NCBI RefSeq assembly: GCF_900104535.1
Contig: NZ_LT629710.1
Coordinates: forward strand, 3,321,501-3,385,500
Source of the DNA: Nakamurella panacisegetis
GTDB lineage: Bacteria > Actinomycetota > Actinomycetes > Mycobacteriales > Nakamurellaceae
Length of the DNA: 64,000 nt
Direction of reading: 5' to 3'
Positions 1 to 8,157 of the stretch are shown here, piece by piece. The translations under genes and the position numbers were made by a program. The notes beneath the pieces are model-generated. The model saw only the letters and a list, made by a program, of their open reading frames with translations, was not told the DNA's origin and made no database searches. Position 1 is the first letter of the stretch; every line of letters begins with the position of its first letter.

Positions 1-304
1 AGGTGAACAGCGACGTCAGCGCGATCACGAACCCGGCGAGTTGGAGACCCGCCGTGGCCACGGTCGGCAGGCGGATCAACCGCCCTCCCACGCCGACCAG
101 CCAGATCACCGCCACCACCTCGATCAGCGGCAGGACCCAGGAGTGACCGATGATCGGCGCGCTGAGCGCGCTGGACCCGGTGAGCACGGCCGCCGCGGCC
201 AGGAACGTCGCACCGATCCCGACGGGCGGAGTGGGCGGGGGGGTCGGAAGGGGCGGGACCGGGGCGTATCCGGGACGGGGAACGGACGCGGTCGCCGTGC
301 TCAC
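1..304 (-). CDS. TgpA-like (DUF3488/transglutaminase) membrane protein, N-terminal part only
   Basis: Translating the minus strand from the GTG at 304 gives a Pro/Thr-rich start, then strongly hydrophobic stretches (around residues 34-50 and 57-70, then again near the edge) without a stop up to position 1. The GTG overlaps the TGA of the upstream DUF58 gene (GTGA), so the two are translationally coupled. Order moxR - DUF58 - multi-membrane protein is the standard actinobacterial arrangement in which the third gene is a DUF3488/transglutaminase-core protein. The catalytic domain lies outside the window, so the family name rests on context and the membrane-type N-terminus. Confidence 0.7.
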   Translation of the reverse strand, partial: MSTATASVPRPGYAPVPPLPTPPPTPPVGIGATFLAAAAVLTGSSALSAPIIGHSWVLPLIEVVAVIWLVGVGGRLIRLPTVATAGLQLAGFVIALTSLFT

Positions 305-1602
305 ACCGGCCTCCGGTCGAACGCGGGCCGGCCGTTGACCGGGACGGCACTGAGTGAGTACCCGTCGCCGGCGTGACAGGCACGACGCCATGCGCCGGCC
401 AGATCGTCGCCCGGCCTCACCACCACGACCCGCCAGTCGGCCGCCCGCAACGCGTCGACGGTGACCTGGGAACCGACCGAGCCGCTCTCCGGATCCCAGT
501 CCTGCGTGGCCATCACCAGGGCCACCGCGTTCACCCCGCGGCGACGGGTGGCGGCGAACAGCTGCGCGTCCGGGGCGCTCATCTCGCCCAGCACAGCGAT
601 GACCAGCCCGGCCCGGCCCAGGAGCAGCGGTTTGAGCTTGACGTGCTCGTCCGGTTCGAGCACGGCCAGACCGGCCAGCACGTCATCGGAGATGTCGTGG
701 CCCTGGGCGATGACGGTTCCCCGATGGGACACCAGCTTCACCTGGTGGTCGGAGTCGAGCAGATGTAGCGAGATCGAGGCGGCCAGCACCACGGCGGTCT
801 CGAGGCTGGAGGCGGCACCGCTGCCGCGATGAGCGGACGCCCGATGGTCGAGGACGATGGTGGCCCCGCCGTGCGAGACCGGCTCTTCCAATCGCACCAT
901 CAGGTCGTCGTGGCGGGCCGATGCGCGCCAGTGAATGGTGCGGATGTCGTCACCGCTGCGGTACTCCCGAACACCGATGTCCGGGTCGCCGCCGACGGTG
1001 CCGACCGTGGCTCGTCCGGATGCCGCGGACCGGGCCCCCGAGCTGTTCGGCATCCCGGTCAGCGCCACCACGGTCGGGACCACCAGCACCTCGGCGCGGG
1101 CGTCCAGCATCCGGTTGTCCTCCCAGAGATCGAACGGGTCGCCGATGCGGATGTGCGGGGGACCGATGGTGAACCGGCCCCGCCGGGAGGCGTAGATCGG
1201 GTAGATGATCCGGGAGACCTCGCCGCGCCGGATCGGGGCGATCAGGTAGCGCATCCCGGCGGACAGGCCGGGTACGGCCGGTTCGGAGATCTCGATCGAC
1301 GGGGTCCTGGTCTGCCCGGCGTTGGTGATGAGCAGGACGGCCTGCCCCCGGGTCCCCGGCCGGAGACGCTCGGGCGTCACCTGGTGCACACCGGCCAGCT
1401 GCGTCCGGCGGAGAGCGGTGACGGCCACCGCGAACAGGGGCAGGGCCGCGGCCATCAACCCGACCCGGAGCAGATCCCGCTCGTCCAGGACGAAGGCGCA
1501 GATGATGGCGGCGATCCCGCCGGCCACCAGGCAGCGGCCACGGGTGGTCAGCCCCCGCCCGACGCTGCGATCGCGACGAGCGGACCGATCAGACACGACC
1601 AC
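301..1602 (-). CDS. DUF58 domain-containing protein
   Basis: 433 residues. An N-terminal pair of hydrophobic segments (about residues 22-64) is followed by a long soluble part. The family core is visible around residues 215-230 with VREYRSGDDIRTIHWRASAR, matching the conserved 'R-Y-x-x-G-D-x-x-R-x-I-H-W' signature of DUF58; a von Willebrand A-like fold is expected after it. It is the partner of the MoxR ATPase directly upstream (14-base overlap) and is coupled downstream to the TgpA-like gene. MoxR/DUF58 pairs are thought to act as chaperone or maturation modules; the substrate is not evident. Start is GTG at 1602. Confidence 0.88.
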   Translation of the reverse strand: MVVSDRSARRDRSVGRGLTTRGRCLVAGGIAAIICAFVLDERDLLRVGLMAAALPLFAVAVTALRRTQLAGVHQVTPERLRPGTRGQAVLLITNAGQTRTPSIEISEPAVPGLSAGMRYLIAPIRRGEVSRIIYPIYASRRGRFTIGPPHIRIGDPFDLWEDNRMLDARAEVLVVPTVVALTGMPNSSGARSAASGRATVGTVGGDPDIGVREYRSGDDIRTIHWRASARHDDLMVRLEEPVSHGGATIVLDHRASAHRGSGAASSLETAVVLAASISLHLLDSDHQVKLVSHRGTVIAQGHDISDDVLAGLAVLEPDEHVKLKPLLLGRAGLVIAVLGEMSAPDAQLFAATRRRGVNAVALVMATQDWDPESGSVGSQVTVDALRAADWRVVVVRPGDDLAGAWRRACHAGDGYSLSAVPVNGRPAFDRRPV

Positions 1603-2620
1603 CCCGCGGCACCCGGAGGCGTCCGAGCAGCACTCTGATGATCTCCTCGGCCGACCGGTGCGCCGCGTGGGCCTCGACGGTCAGCAACAAGCGGTGGGCC
1701 AGGACCGGGGCGGCGAGACGCTGGATGTCGTCCGGTACGACGTAGCCTCGCCCGTCCAGTGCGGCCGCGGCCTTGGCCGCGCGGGCCAGATGGAGCACGG
1801 CGCGCGGTGATCCGCCAAGGCGGACCTCGGGGATGGCCCGGGTCGCTCCGACCACCTCGACGATGTACTGCCGGAGTTCCGGGGCCAGGTGGATGGTGCT
1901 GACCGCGTCGATCAGCGCGGCCACGGTCGGGCCATCGGTGACCGGCACCAGGTCGTCCAGTGGGTCGCTGTGGTCCCGTCCGGCCAGCATGGCCACCTCG
2001 CTGGCCGCGTCCGGGTAACCGATCGAGGTCCGGGCCAGGAACCGGTCACGCTGCGCCTCGGGCAGCGGGTAGGTCCCCTCCATCTCGACCGGGTTCTGGG
2101 TGGCCAGCACCAGGAAGGGGCGGGCCAGGGCATAGGTGGTCCCATCCACCGTGACCTGTCGTTCCTCCATGCACTCGAGCAGGGCGGACTGCGTCTTGGG
2201 GGAGGCGCGGTTGATCTCGTCGGCCACGATGATGTTGGCGAACACCGGGCCCGGACGGAACTCGAACTTCCCCGTCTGCCGGTCGTAGATGCTCACCCCG
2301 GTCACGTCGCTGGGCATCAGGTCAGGGGTGAACTGGACGCGGGACACGGCGGCACTGACCGACTTGGCCAAGGCCTTGGCCAGGCTGGTCTTGCCGGTGC
2401 CCGGCACGTCCTCGATCAGGAGGTGGCCTTCGGTGAGCATGCAGATGACGGCCAGACGGACGACCTCCGGCTTGCCCAGCACCACCTGCGAGATCGCCCC
2501 GGCGATCTTCCGCCCGATGCCGGCCACCTCCGAGGCGTCCAGCCGGATCGGTTGAACCGCTGGAGCGGGAGGGGCCGGCGGGGCGGAACCGATCCCGTTG
2601 AGGTCGACGTGCTGTGCCAC
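1589..2620 (-). CDS. MoxR family AAA+ ATPase
   Basis: 343 residues from the GTG at 2620, chosen because GGAGG lies 8 bases upstream; the frame stays open upstream to 2893 but that extension is low-complexity and unlike the family. Walker A is EDVPGTGKTSLAKALA, Walker B is IIVADEINRASPKTQSALLE, sensor 1 is LATQNPVEMEGTYPLPEAQ with the following RDRF, all diagnostic of MoxR. It heads a minus-strand operon with DUF58 and the TgpA-like gene, divergent from mraZ. MoxR proteins are chaperone-like ATPases. Confidence 0.93.
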   Translation of the reverse strand: MAQHVDLNGIGSAPPAPPAPAVQPIRLDASEVAGIGRKIAGAISQVVLGKPEVVRLAVICMLTEGHLLIEDVPGTGKTSLAKALAKSVSAAVSRVQFTPDLMPSDVTGVSIYDRQTGKFEFRPGPVFANIIVADEINRASPKTQSALLECMEERQVTVDGTTYALARPFLVLATQNPVEMEGTYPLPEAQRDRFLARTSIGYPDAASEVAMLAGRDHSDPLDDLVPVTDGPTVAALIDAVSTIHLAPELRQYIVEVVGATRAIPEVRLGGSPRAVLHLARAAKAAAALDGRGYVVPDDIQRLAAPVLAHRLLLTVEAHAAHRSAEEIIRVLLGRLRVPRGGRV

Positions 2621-3228
2621 TAGTTGGTCCTCCGTGGTCTCGCCGCGGCGGGCGGCGCGTGCGTCCTCCCGAGCGCCGGGCGAACGAGTGGTGCCCCGGC
2701 AGTCTTGCCAGTCTGCCAGCAGGGAGAAGGCTACGGCGTGACTCGGACAAGTTCCCGTGAGGTGACCGCCCATTCGCCGGATCACCGCGTGGGTCCGTGA
2801 TGCCGAGCCGGACATCGCGTGTCCATGACAACGATGCGATCTCCGTGACGGTTCACCCCACCCGGCCCCACCGGGTTCCCCACCCGGCCCCACTCGGGTC
2901 CCCCGAGCACCCCAACGGCCGTCAGGGCCGGCCGAATTCGCAGTTCAACTGCTTGCCCAGCCCGGTTCACTGCTGGTCGCCGGGCCGCCCCGCCGGTCGC
3001 CGCCCGGGTTGCCGTCGGATCCCCCCACTTCACCCCACCGTCCTGAAGTGCGAGGACGGGGACGCCAGAAGACTCGTCGGCAAATTTGGGGTCGAAAGTG
3101 GCACAGAGTGGGGTAGTGTGGCACGCGTTGGGGCCGCAGGGTTGACCTCGACAAGGTGTGGATCTGGCCCGTGCTCTCACCGGCGGGCCGAGACCGAGGC
3201 GGAATGAGGTGAATCGAGGTGGCGAGCA
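2621..3228. promoter_or_regulatory. Divergent moxR / mraZ intergenic region with TGGGG-type box arrays
   Basis: 608 bases without a convincing gene. It must carry the promoters of the minus-strand moxR operon and of the plus-strand dcw cluster. It holds three groups of short G-rich boxes spaced exactly 10 bp: plus strand 3095-3134, minus strand 3023-3037 and minus strand 2856-2892 (the first is listed as its own feature). Open frames here are GC-driven and show no family resemblance. Confidence 0.6.
3095..3134 (+). promoter_or_regulatory. Probable MraZ operator: four 10-bp repeats upstream of mraZ
   Basis: Four consecutive 10-base units start at 3095, 3105, 3115 and 3125 and read aaagtggcac, agagtggggt, agtgtggcac, gcgttggggc. 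Each carries TGG(G/C) at the same offset. MraZ autoregulates dcw operons by binding TGGGN-type boxes repeated with a 10-bp period just upstream of mraZ, so position, spacing and sequence agree. The first unit also resembles the AAAGTG-type box known from Mollicutes. A TAGTGT that could be a -10 element lies at 3114-3119 inside the array, which would give repression by promoter occlusion. Confidence 0.72.
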
Positions 3229-3666
3229 GTGTTCAAAGGCTTCCTCGGCACCTTCACGCCTCGGATGGACGACAAGGGGCGGGTGACGCTTCCGGCTCGG
3301 TACAAGGAGACGTTCAAGCCCGGAATCATGATCGTCCGGGGGCAGGACCACTGTCTCTACCTCTTCACACCGGAAGGGTTCGACGACTTCGCGGAGGAGG
3401 CCATCAACGCCCCCATCACGGACGAACGAGCTCGTGGCTACCAGCGGTACATGTTGTCCAACACGGACGACCAGCAGCCCGACGCACAGGGCCGGATCAG
3501 TATCCCGGCCCGGATGCGCGAGTACGCGGGTCTGAGCAAGGACATCGTGATCGCCGGGGTCGGCAAGCGCATGGAGGTCTGGGACGCAGCGGAATGGGCC
3601 CGGTACGAAGCGGCTCAGGAAGCGGGCTACTCGTCCCCGGCCCGGGATCTCCTCGGTCCCGCCTGA
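3229..3666 (+). CDS. mraZ: Transcriptional regulator MraZ
   Basis: 145 residues, the family's usual length. Two SpoVT/AbrB-like halves are visible: residues about 5-50 with [19 protein letters not shown], and about 75-125 with [18 protein letters not shown]. The paired 'D-x-K/Q-G-R-x-x-x-P-A-R' motifs are the MraZ signature. The start is GTG at 3229 (VFKGFLGTF) with GAGG 9 bases upstream. It is first in the dcw cluster and is expected to bind the repeat array directly upstream, repressing its own operon. Confidence 0.97.
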   Translation: MFKGFLGTFTPRMDDKGRVTLPARYKETFKPGIMIVRGQDHCLYLFTPEGFDDFAEEAINAPITDERARGYQRYMLSNTDDQQPDAQGRISIPARMREYAGLSKDIVIAGVGKRMEVWDAAEWARYEAAQEAGYSSPARDLLGPA

Positions 3667-4018
3667 TCCAGCCCTGTTCGATCGCCGGCAGCACCCGTCG
3701 CAAGCACCAGCAGTAACGGAAAACACCAGCAACACCAGACCCACCGCAGTCCGAGCAGTTCGTGCCGCCCGGCCTACACCCGCTCCACACCTGACACGAC
3801 TTCCCCCGTGCCAGGGATGGTTCTCTCCTGACGCGACTTCCCCCGCGCCAGGCCCGAGACGGGTGGGGACCAGACAGCACGACCGACCCGTCTCGAGCAC
3901 CGAACCAAGCAACTCCAGACAGCTACCGACGGCATCGCCGCACCGGGGCTGTCTGAGCCGTACCTGCCTCACCCCGCACCGAACGGCCCGATATCGCAGA
4001 GCAGAAGGGGACTACTCA
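3667..4018 (+). other. Leader between mraZ and rsmH
   Basis: 352 bases with no supported gene. It contains the two tandem hairpins at 3791-3851 (separate feature) and ends in the rsmH ribosome binding site AGAAGGGG at 4003-4010. The rsmH frame is open upstream to 3863, but that part overlaps the structured leader and matches nothing in RsmH. Confidence 0.6.
3791..3851 (+). ncRNA. Tandem hairpins with ACUUCCCC loops (mraW RNA motif)
   Basis: Two 24-base near-identical units, 3791-3814 and 3828-3851, 37 bases apart. Each has an 8-base stem closed over the loop ACTTCCCC. They differ at two positions only: A/T in the first stem is G/C in the second at facing positions, a compensatory change that preserves pairing; an A-C mismatch is shared. 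A conserved hairpin with a CUUCCCC loop in the 5' leader of mraW (rsmH) is the described actinobacterial 'mraW RNA' motif; that identification is from memory of the motif. Function unknown; a cis-regulatory role on the dcw operon is inferred from position. Confidence 0.72.
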
Positions 4019-5050
4019 ATGGCCCCCGGCTCTGACCCCCACGATGATCACACCGCCGGCCAGAGCCACCCCGAGGCCGAAGGCAGTGCCGACCGGATCC
4101 ACGTGCCGGTACTCGCCGCGCGGATCGTCTCGCTGTTCCTCCCCGCCTTCGCGACCGTGCCGGAGCCGGTCTTCGTGGACGGCACCCTCGGCATGGGCGG
4201 GCACACCCTGTTGATGCTGGCCGCCGTACCCCAGCTGCGCGTCATCGGCATCGACCGTGATCCGGCCGCCCTGCGGATCGCCGGTGCCCGGATCGAAGCC
4301 GCCGGATTCGGCGACCGGGTCGAACTGGTCCACGCCACCAACGACCAGGTCGGGGCGGTGATCCGCCGCCGGGCCCGGGACGGCGTGCAGGGCATCCTGT
4401 TCGACCTCGGCGTGTCCTCGCTGCAGCTGGACCAGGTGGATCGCGGTTTCGCCTACTCGGTTGACGCCCCGCTCGACATGCGCATGGATCCGACCACGGG
4501 CGTCACCGCCGCGGACGTGCTCAACACCTACACGGCCGGCGACCTGGCCCGGGTGCTGAGCCGGTACGGCGAGGAGAAGTTCGCCAAGAAGATCGCGTTC
4601 GCGATCGTGCGCGAGCGCGCGAAGGAGCCGTTCCGCACCAGCGCCCGGCTGGTCGAACTGCTCTACGCCGAGATCCCGGCGCCGGCCCGCCGCACCGGCG
4701 GTCACCCGGCCAAACGCACGTTCCAGGCGTTGCGCATCGAGGTCAACAACGAGCTCGGGGTCCTCACCACGGCGATACCGGCAGCGGTGGATGCGCTGGC
4801 GGTCGGGGGCCGGATCGTCGTCATGTCGTTCCAGTCGCTCGAGGACCGGATCGTCAAGCACGCCATCGCTCCAGGGACGCAATCGACGGCTCCGATCGAC
4901 CTCCCGGTCGATCTGCCCGGGCACGAAGCCAAGCTGAGATGGCTGACCAGAGGGTCGGAGAAACCGACCGAAGAAGAGATCAACGAGAATCCGCGGGCCG
5001 CTTCGGCGCGCCTGCGGGCAGCAGAACGCGTGCGAAAGGCGACTCCATGA
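4019..5050 (+). CDS. rsmH: 16S rRNA (cytosine1402-N4)-methyltransferase RsmH
   Basis: 343 residues from ATG 4019 (AGAAGGGG 8 bases upstream). N-terminal [13 protein letters not shown], the SAM-binding motif [13 protein letters not shown], the acidic strand end [12 protein letters not shown], then [19 protein letters not shown] and [14 protein letters not shown] are RsmH hallmarks. It methylates C1402 of 16S rRNA in the P site together with RsmI. Its TGA overlaps the ATG of ftsL (ATGA), so it is coupled to the division genes that follow. Confidence 0.97.
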   Translation: MAPGSDPHDDHTAGQSHPEAEGSADRIHVPVLAARIVSLFLPAFATVPEPVFVDGTLGMGGHTLLMLAAVPQLRVIGIDRDPAALRIAGARIEAAGFGDRVELVHATNDQVGAVIRRRARDGVQGILFDLGVSSLQLDQVDRGFAYSVDAPLDMRMDPTTGVTAADVLNTYTAGDLARVLSRYGEEKFAKKIAFAIVRERAKEPFRTSARLVELLYAEIPAPARRTGGHPAKRTFQALRIEVNNELGVLTTAIPAAVDALAVGGRIVVMSFQSLEDRIVKHAIAPGTQSTAPIDLPVDLPGHEAKLRWLTRGSEKPTEEEINENPRAASARLRAAERVRKATP

Positions 5051-5868
5051 CGGCCCAGGAAACCGAGCGCATCGACAGTCCGAGCGGGGTCGTCACCGAA
5101 TCTCCGGGCCGGTCGACTGCGGCCGGGAAGGCCTACGCGCGGCGGACCCGTCGCCAGCAGCCGGTCAGCCAGCGACTGACGGCCACCGGATCACCGATCA
5201 GCGCTGCGCTGGCCCGGGTGCCGTTCGTCGCCCTCATCATCCTGCTGCTGGCCGGTGGGATCGTCGGGGTGCTGTATCTCAACACCGTCTCCGACGCCGC
5301 CGGGCTCCAGGCGAGTGTCAGCCGCCGGGCCCAGATGGATCTGAACACTCGGATCGAGGCGGCCAACAAGGACATCGCCGATCTGAAGAATCCGGCCAGG
5401 TTGGCGGCGGAGGCCCAAGCGCTGGGGCTCGTCCCAGCGGGCGACGCGGCCATCATGAGCATCGGGGCGGACGGAAAGGTCTCGATCCTCGGGACGCCGA
5501 CGCCCGTCCCGGCGCCGGTGGCGGCCGCGCCGACGCCGGCCGCGACGCCGTCGACCACCCCGGCCGCCTCCCGGTCGACCTCCGCTTCCTCGTCCGCTCC
5601 GGCCACCACGACCAGGAAGACGACCGCTCCGGTCAGGTCGAGCGCACCGAGCACCGCGCCGGCCAAGACCACCGCGGCGGCGTCCACCGCCGCGAAGTCG
5701 ACGGCGACGACGGCCGGGAAGACCACGCCGGCCCGGACCACAGCCAAGACCACTCCGGCGAAGACCACTCCGGCGAAGACCACTCCGGCGAAGACCACAC
5801 CGGCGAAGACCACACCGGTGAACACCACGCCAGCACGGGCGACCACCACCACAGGAGCCGGACGATGA
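5047..5868 (+). CDS. ftsL: FtsL-like septum protein with long Lys/Thr/Pro repeat tail
   Basis: 273 residues from ATG 5047 (ATGA overlap with rsmH). Layout: basic cytoplasmic N-terminus (1-57), one membrane span (about 58-81, [20 protein letters not shown]), a short helical stretch rich in Ala/Asp/Leu (about 82-135) and then an Ala/Pro/Ser/Thr tail from about residue 150, ending in KTTPA pentapeptides at about 230-265. Position between rsmH and ftsI plus the topology identify FtsL, which bridges FtsQ and FtsW-FtsI. The tail is extracytoplasmic by topology and much longer than in classical FtsL; it looks like a wall-spanning or O-glycosylated stalk. Confidence 0.82.
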   Translation: MTAQETERIDSPSGVVTESPGRSTAAGKAYARRTRRQQPVSQRLTATGSPISAALARVPFVALIILLLAGGIVGVLYLNTVSDAAGLQASVSRRAQMDLNTRIEAANKDIADLKNPARLAAEAQALGLVPAGDAAIMSIGADGKVSILGTPTPVPAPVAAAPTPAATPSTTPAASRSTSASSSAPATTTRKTTAPVRSSAPSTAPAKTTAAASTAAKSTATTAGKTTPARTTAKTTPAKTTPAKTTPAKTTPAKTTPVNTTPARATTTTGAGR

Positions 5869-8126
5869 CCAACGGGCGCTCCCAGGATCCGTACCGCCAC
5901 GACCCGCGGAACCGACCGGACCCGCGAAACCGACCCGACCCGCGCACCCGAACCGACCCCCGACGCGAGCCCACTGCCGGCCGGGGCGCCGCGACGGTGT
6001 CCGATCCCTACCGGGACGATCCCTACCGGGACTACCGCAAGGCGGACCAGCCGTCCGATCCGGTCCGGTCGAACCGTCGCGCCGACGGCAGCAACCCCCG
6101 GGACCCGCGCCGCGGCGCCGGAGCGGCGCCGGTCGCGAACCGTCCGACGCCGGCCCGCGGACGGACGGCGGGGGATGAGCCTCGCCGCCGGCCGGTCCGC
6201 TCGGATGTGCCGGCTGCTCCCCGAGGCACGGTCCGGAGCCCCGCCGCCCCACCGCGCAAGCGCCCTCGACGCAAGCCCCAGGCGGTGTCGCAGCGCGGCC
6301 GCCGCACCCGTCGGGACCGCGCCGCGCGGGTCGATCACCGCCGCCGCAATCAGGTGGCGCTGGCCGTCGTGCTGACCCTGCTCGCCGCCGCGCTCGGCAA
6401 GCTGATCACCATCCAGACGGTCGATGCACAGGCCCTGGCGACCACTGGCCTCGACCAGAAGGAGGTCACCCTCACCCTGCACGGTGAGCGTGGCTCCATC
6501 ACCGATCGCAACGGCACACCGCTGGCGTTCACCGTGGAGGGTCGGGCCATCGCGGCCCGTCCGGCCGACTTCCAGAACGACCAGCAGCGCGTCCAGGTCG
6601 CCGACATCCTGGTCGCGGCCCTCGGATCGGCCGTCGATCGCGCGACGCTGCTGAAGCAGATGCGGTCCAAGAACAAGTACGTGTACCTGGCGCGGGCGGT
6701 CATGCCGGCCATGGCGACGTCCATCATGGCCAAGGTGGCCAAGGTGCTGTCGGCTCCCAAGGCGTCCCAGAAGGAACAGAACAAGCTGATCAACGCGGTC
6801 GTCACCGAGGCGCAGGACATCCGGTCGACCCCCGACGGTAGCCTGGCCGCCTCGGTGGTCGGCTACACCCAATGGGACGGGTCGAAGGGCACCTCGACCG
6901 GCATGGCCGGGATCGAATCGAAGTTCAACAGTCTGCTCGCCGGCCGGAACGGCTCGCGCACGGTACAGATCGACAACACCGGAAGCGCGATCCCCAACAC
7001 CGTCACCAACGTCACGCCGGCCGTCGACGGCACCAGCATCCGGCTCACCCTCGACCAGGACCTGCAGTACACCCTGAACGAGCAGCTCATCGCCCAGGTC
7101 AACGCGTCCAAGGCGAAGGGCGGATGTGCTGTCGTCAAGGGCATCGGCGACGGGCAGATCCTGGCCATGGCCTGCTACCAACCGGGCAAGACACCCGCGC
7201 AGACCGGAAACCTGGCCGTCACCACGCCGTTCGAACCGGGCTCGGTCAACAAGGTGGTCACCTTCGCCGCCGCCATCGAACGCGGCCTGATCACTCCGAC
7301 CACCCAGTTCCTGGTCGACGGGCAGATCTCGATGGGCGGCCGACAGATCCATGACGCCTGGGCGCACAGCCCGGTGCAGATGACGGCCACCGGCATCCTG
7401 GGCAAGTCGTCCAACGTCGGCACGTTGATGATCGCGCAGAAGGTCGGCGCCAACACCTTCGCGGCCGAGCTGGCCAAGATGGGTCTGGGCCGTAAGACGG
7501 GCATCGAACTGCCCGGCGAGTCCGCCGGCTACTACCCGGACCAGGCCAACTGGTCGGCCACCAGCTTCGCCAACCTGCCGATCGGTCAGGGCGTGAGCAT
7601 GACGTTGCTGCAACTGGTCGACATGTATCAGGCGATCGGCAACAAGGGCGTGATGGTCGCGCCGACCATCATCGCCGGAACCACCAAGAACGGCGTCTAC
7701 ACCCCGGCCAAGATCAAGTCGAGCACCCGGGTGATGAAGGCGACCACCGCGCAGACCCTCCTCGACATGCTGCGGGGCCCGATCCAGGGCGGCAACTGGT
7801 ACACCAAGGGCACCGGCACCTCGGCCGCAATCACCGGCTACCAGGTGGCCGGCAAGACCGGCACCGCGCAGCAGGTCGACCCGACCACCAAGGCCTACTC
7901 GCAGACGCTCACCAATGCGACGTTCGCCGGGATCGTCCCGGCCGACAACCCCAAGTACGCCATCGCGATCATGATCGACGCCCCGGTCAACGGATCCGAG
8001 GGTGGCGACAGTGCGGCCCCGTTGTTCCACAAGATCGCCTCGTACGCGCTGCGCTCGGCCGACGTGCCGCCATCGAAGACGGCGGCGCCCATCTACAACC
8101 TGTACGTCCCCCCGACGGGCCAGTGA
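5865..8126 (+). CDS. ftsI: Class B penicillin-binding protein, septal transpeptidase FtsI/PbpB
   Basis: 753 residues, ATG 5865 overlapping the ftsL stop (ATGA). A long disordered, Arg/Pro-rich cytoplasmic tail (1-160, starting with RNRPDP repeats) precedes one membrane span (about 161-180). The dimerisation domain begins near GERGSITDRNGTPLAF. Transpeptidase motifs: SVNK (S460-K463, catalytic serine S460), SSN (515-517) and KTGT (664-667). No PASTA domain at the C-terminus, as in mycobacterial PbpB. It cross-links septal peptidoglycan with FtsW. Confidence 0.97.
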   Translation: MTNGRSQDPYRHDPRNRPDPRNRPDPRTRTDPRREPTAGRGAATVSDPYRDDPYRDYRKADQPSDPVRSNRRADGSNPRDPRRGAGAAPVANRPTPARGRTAGDEPRRRPVRSDVPAAPRGTVRSPAAPPRKRPRRKPQAVSQRGRRTRRDRAARVDHRRRNQVALAVVLTLLAAALGKLITIQTVDAQALATTGLDQKEVTLTLHGERGSITDRNGTPLAFTVEGRAIAARPADFQNDQQRVQVADILVAALGSAVDRATLLKQMRSKNKYVYLARAVMPAMATSIMAKVAKVLSAPKASQKEQNKLINAVVTEAQDIRSTPDGSLAASVVGYTQWDGSKGTSTGMAGIESKFNSLLAGRNGSRTVQIDNTGSAIPNTVTNVTPAVDGTSIRLTLDQDLQYTLNEQLIAQVNASKAKGGCAVVKGIGDGQILAMACYQPGKTPAQTGNLAVTTPFEPGSVNKVVTFAAAIERGLITPTTQFLVDGQISMGGRQIHDAWAHSPVQMTATGILGKSSNVGTLMIAQKVGANTFAAELAKMGLGRKTGIELPGESAGYYPDQANWSATSFANLPIGQGVSMTLLQLVDMYQAIGNKGVMVAPTIIAGTTKNGVYTPAKIKSSTRVMKATTAQTLLDMLRGPIQGGNWYTKGTGTSAAITGYQVAGKTGTAQQVDPTTKAYSQTLTNATFAGIVPADNPKYAIAIMIDAPVNGSEGGDSAAPLFHKIASYALRSADVPPSKTAAPIYNLYVPPTGQ

Positions 8127-8157
8127 CCACCCAGCGAGCCGGGTAGCCTTCACCGAC

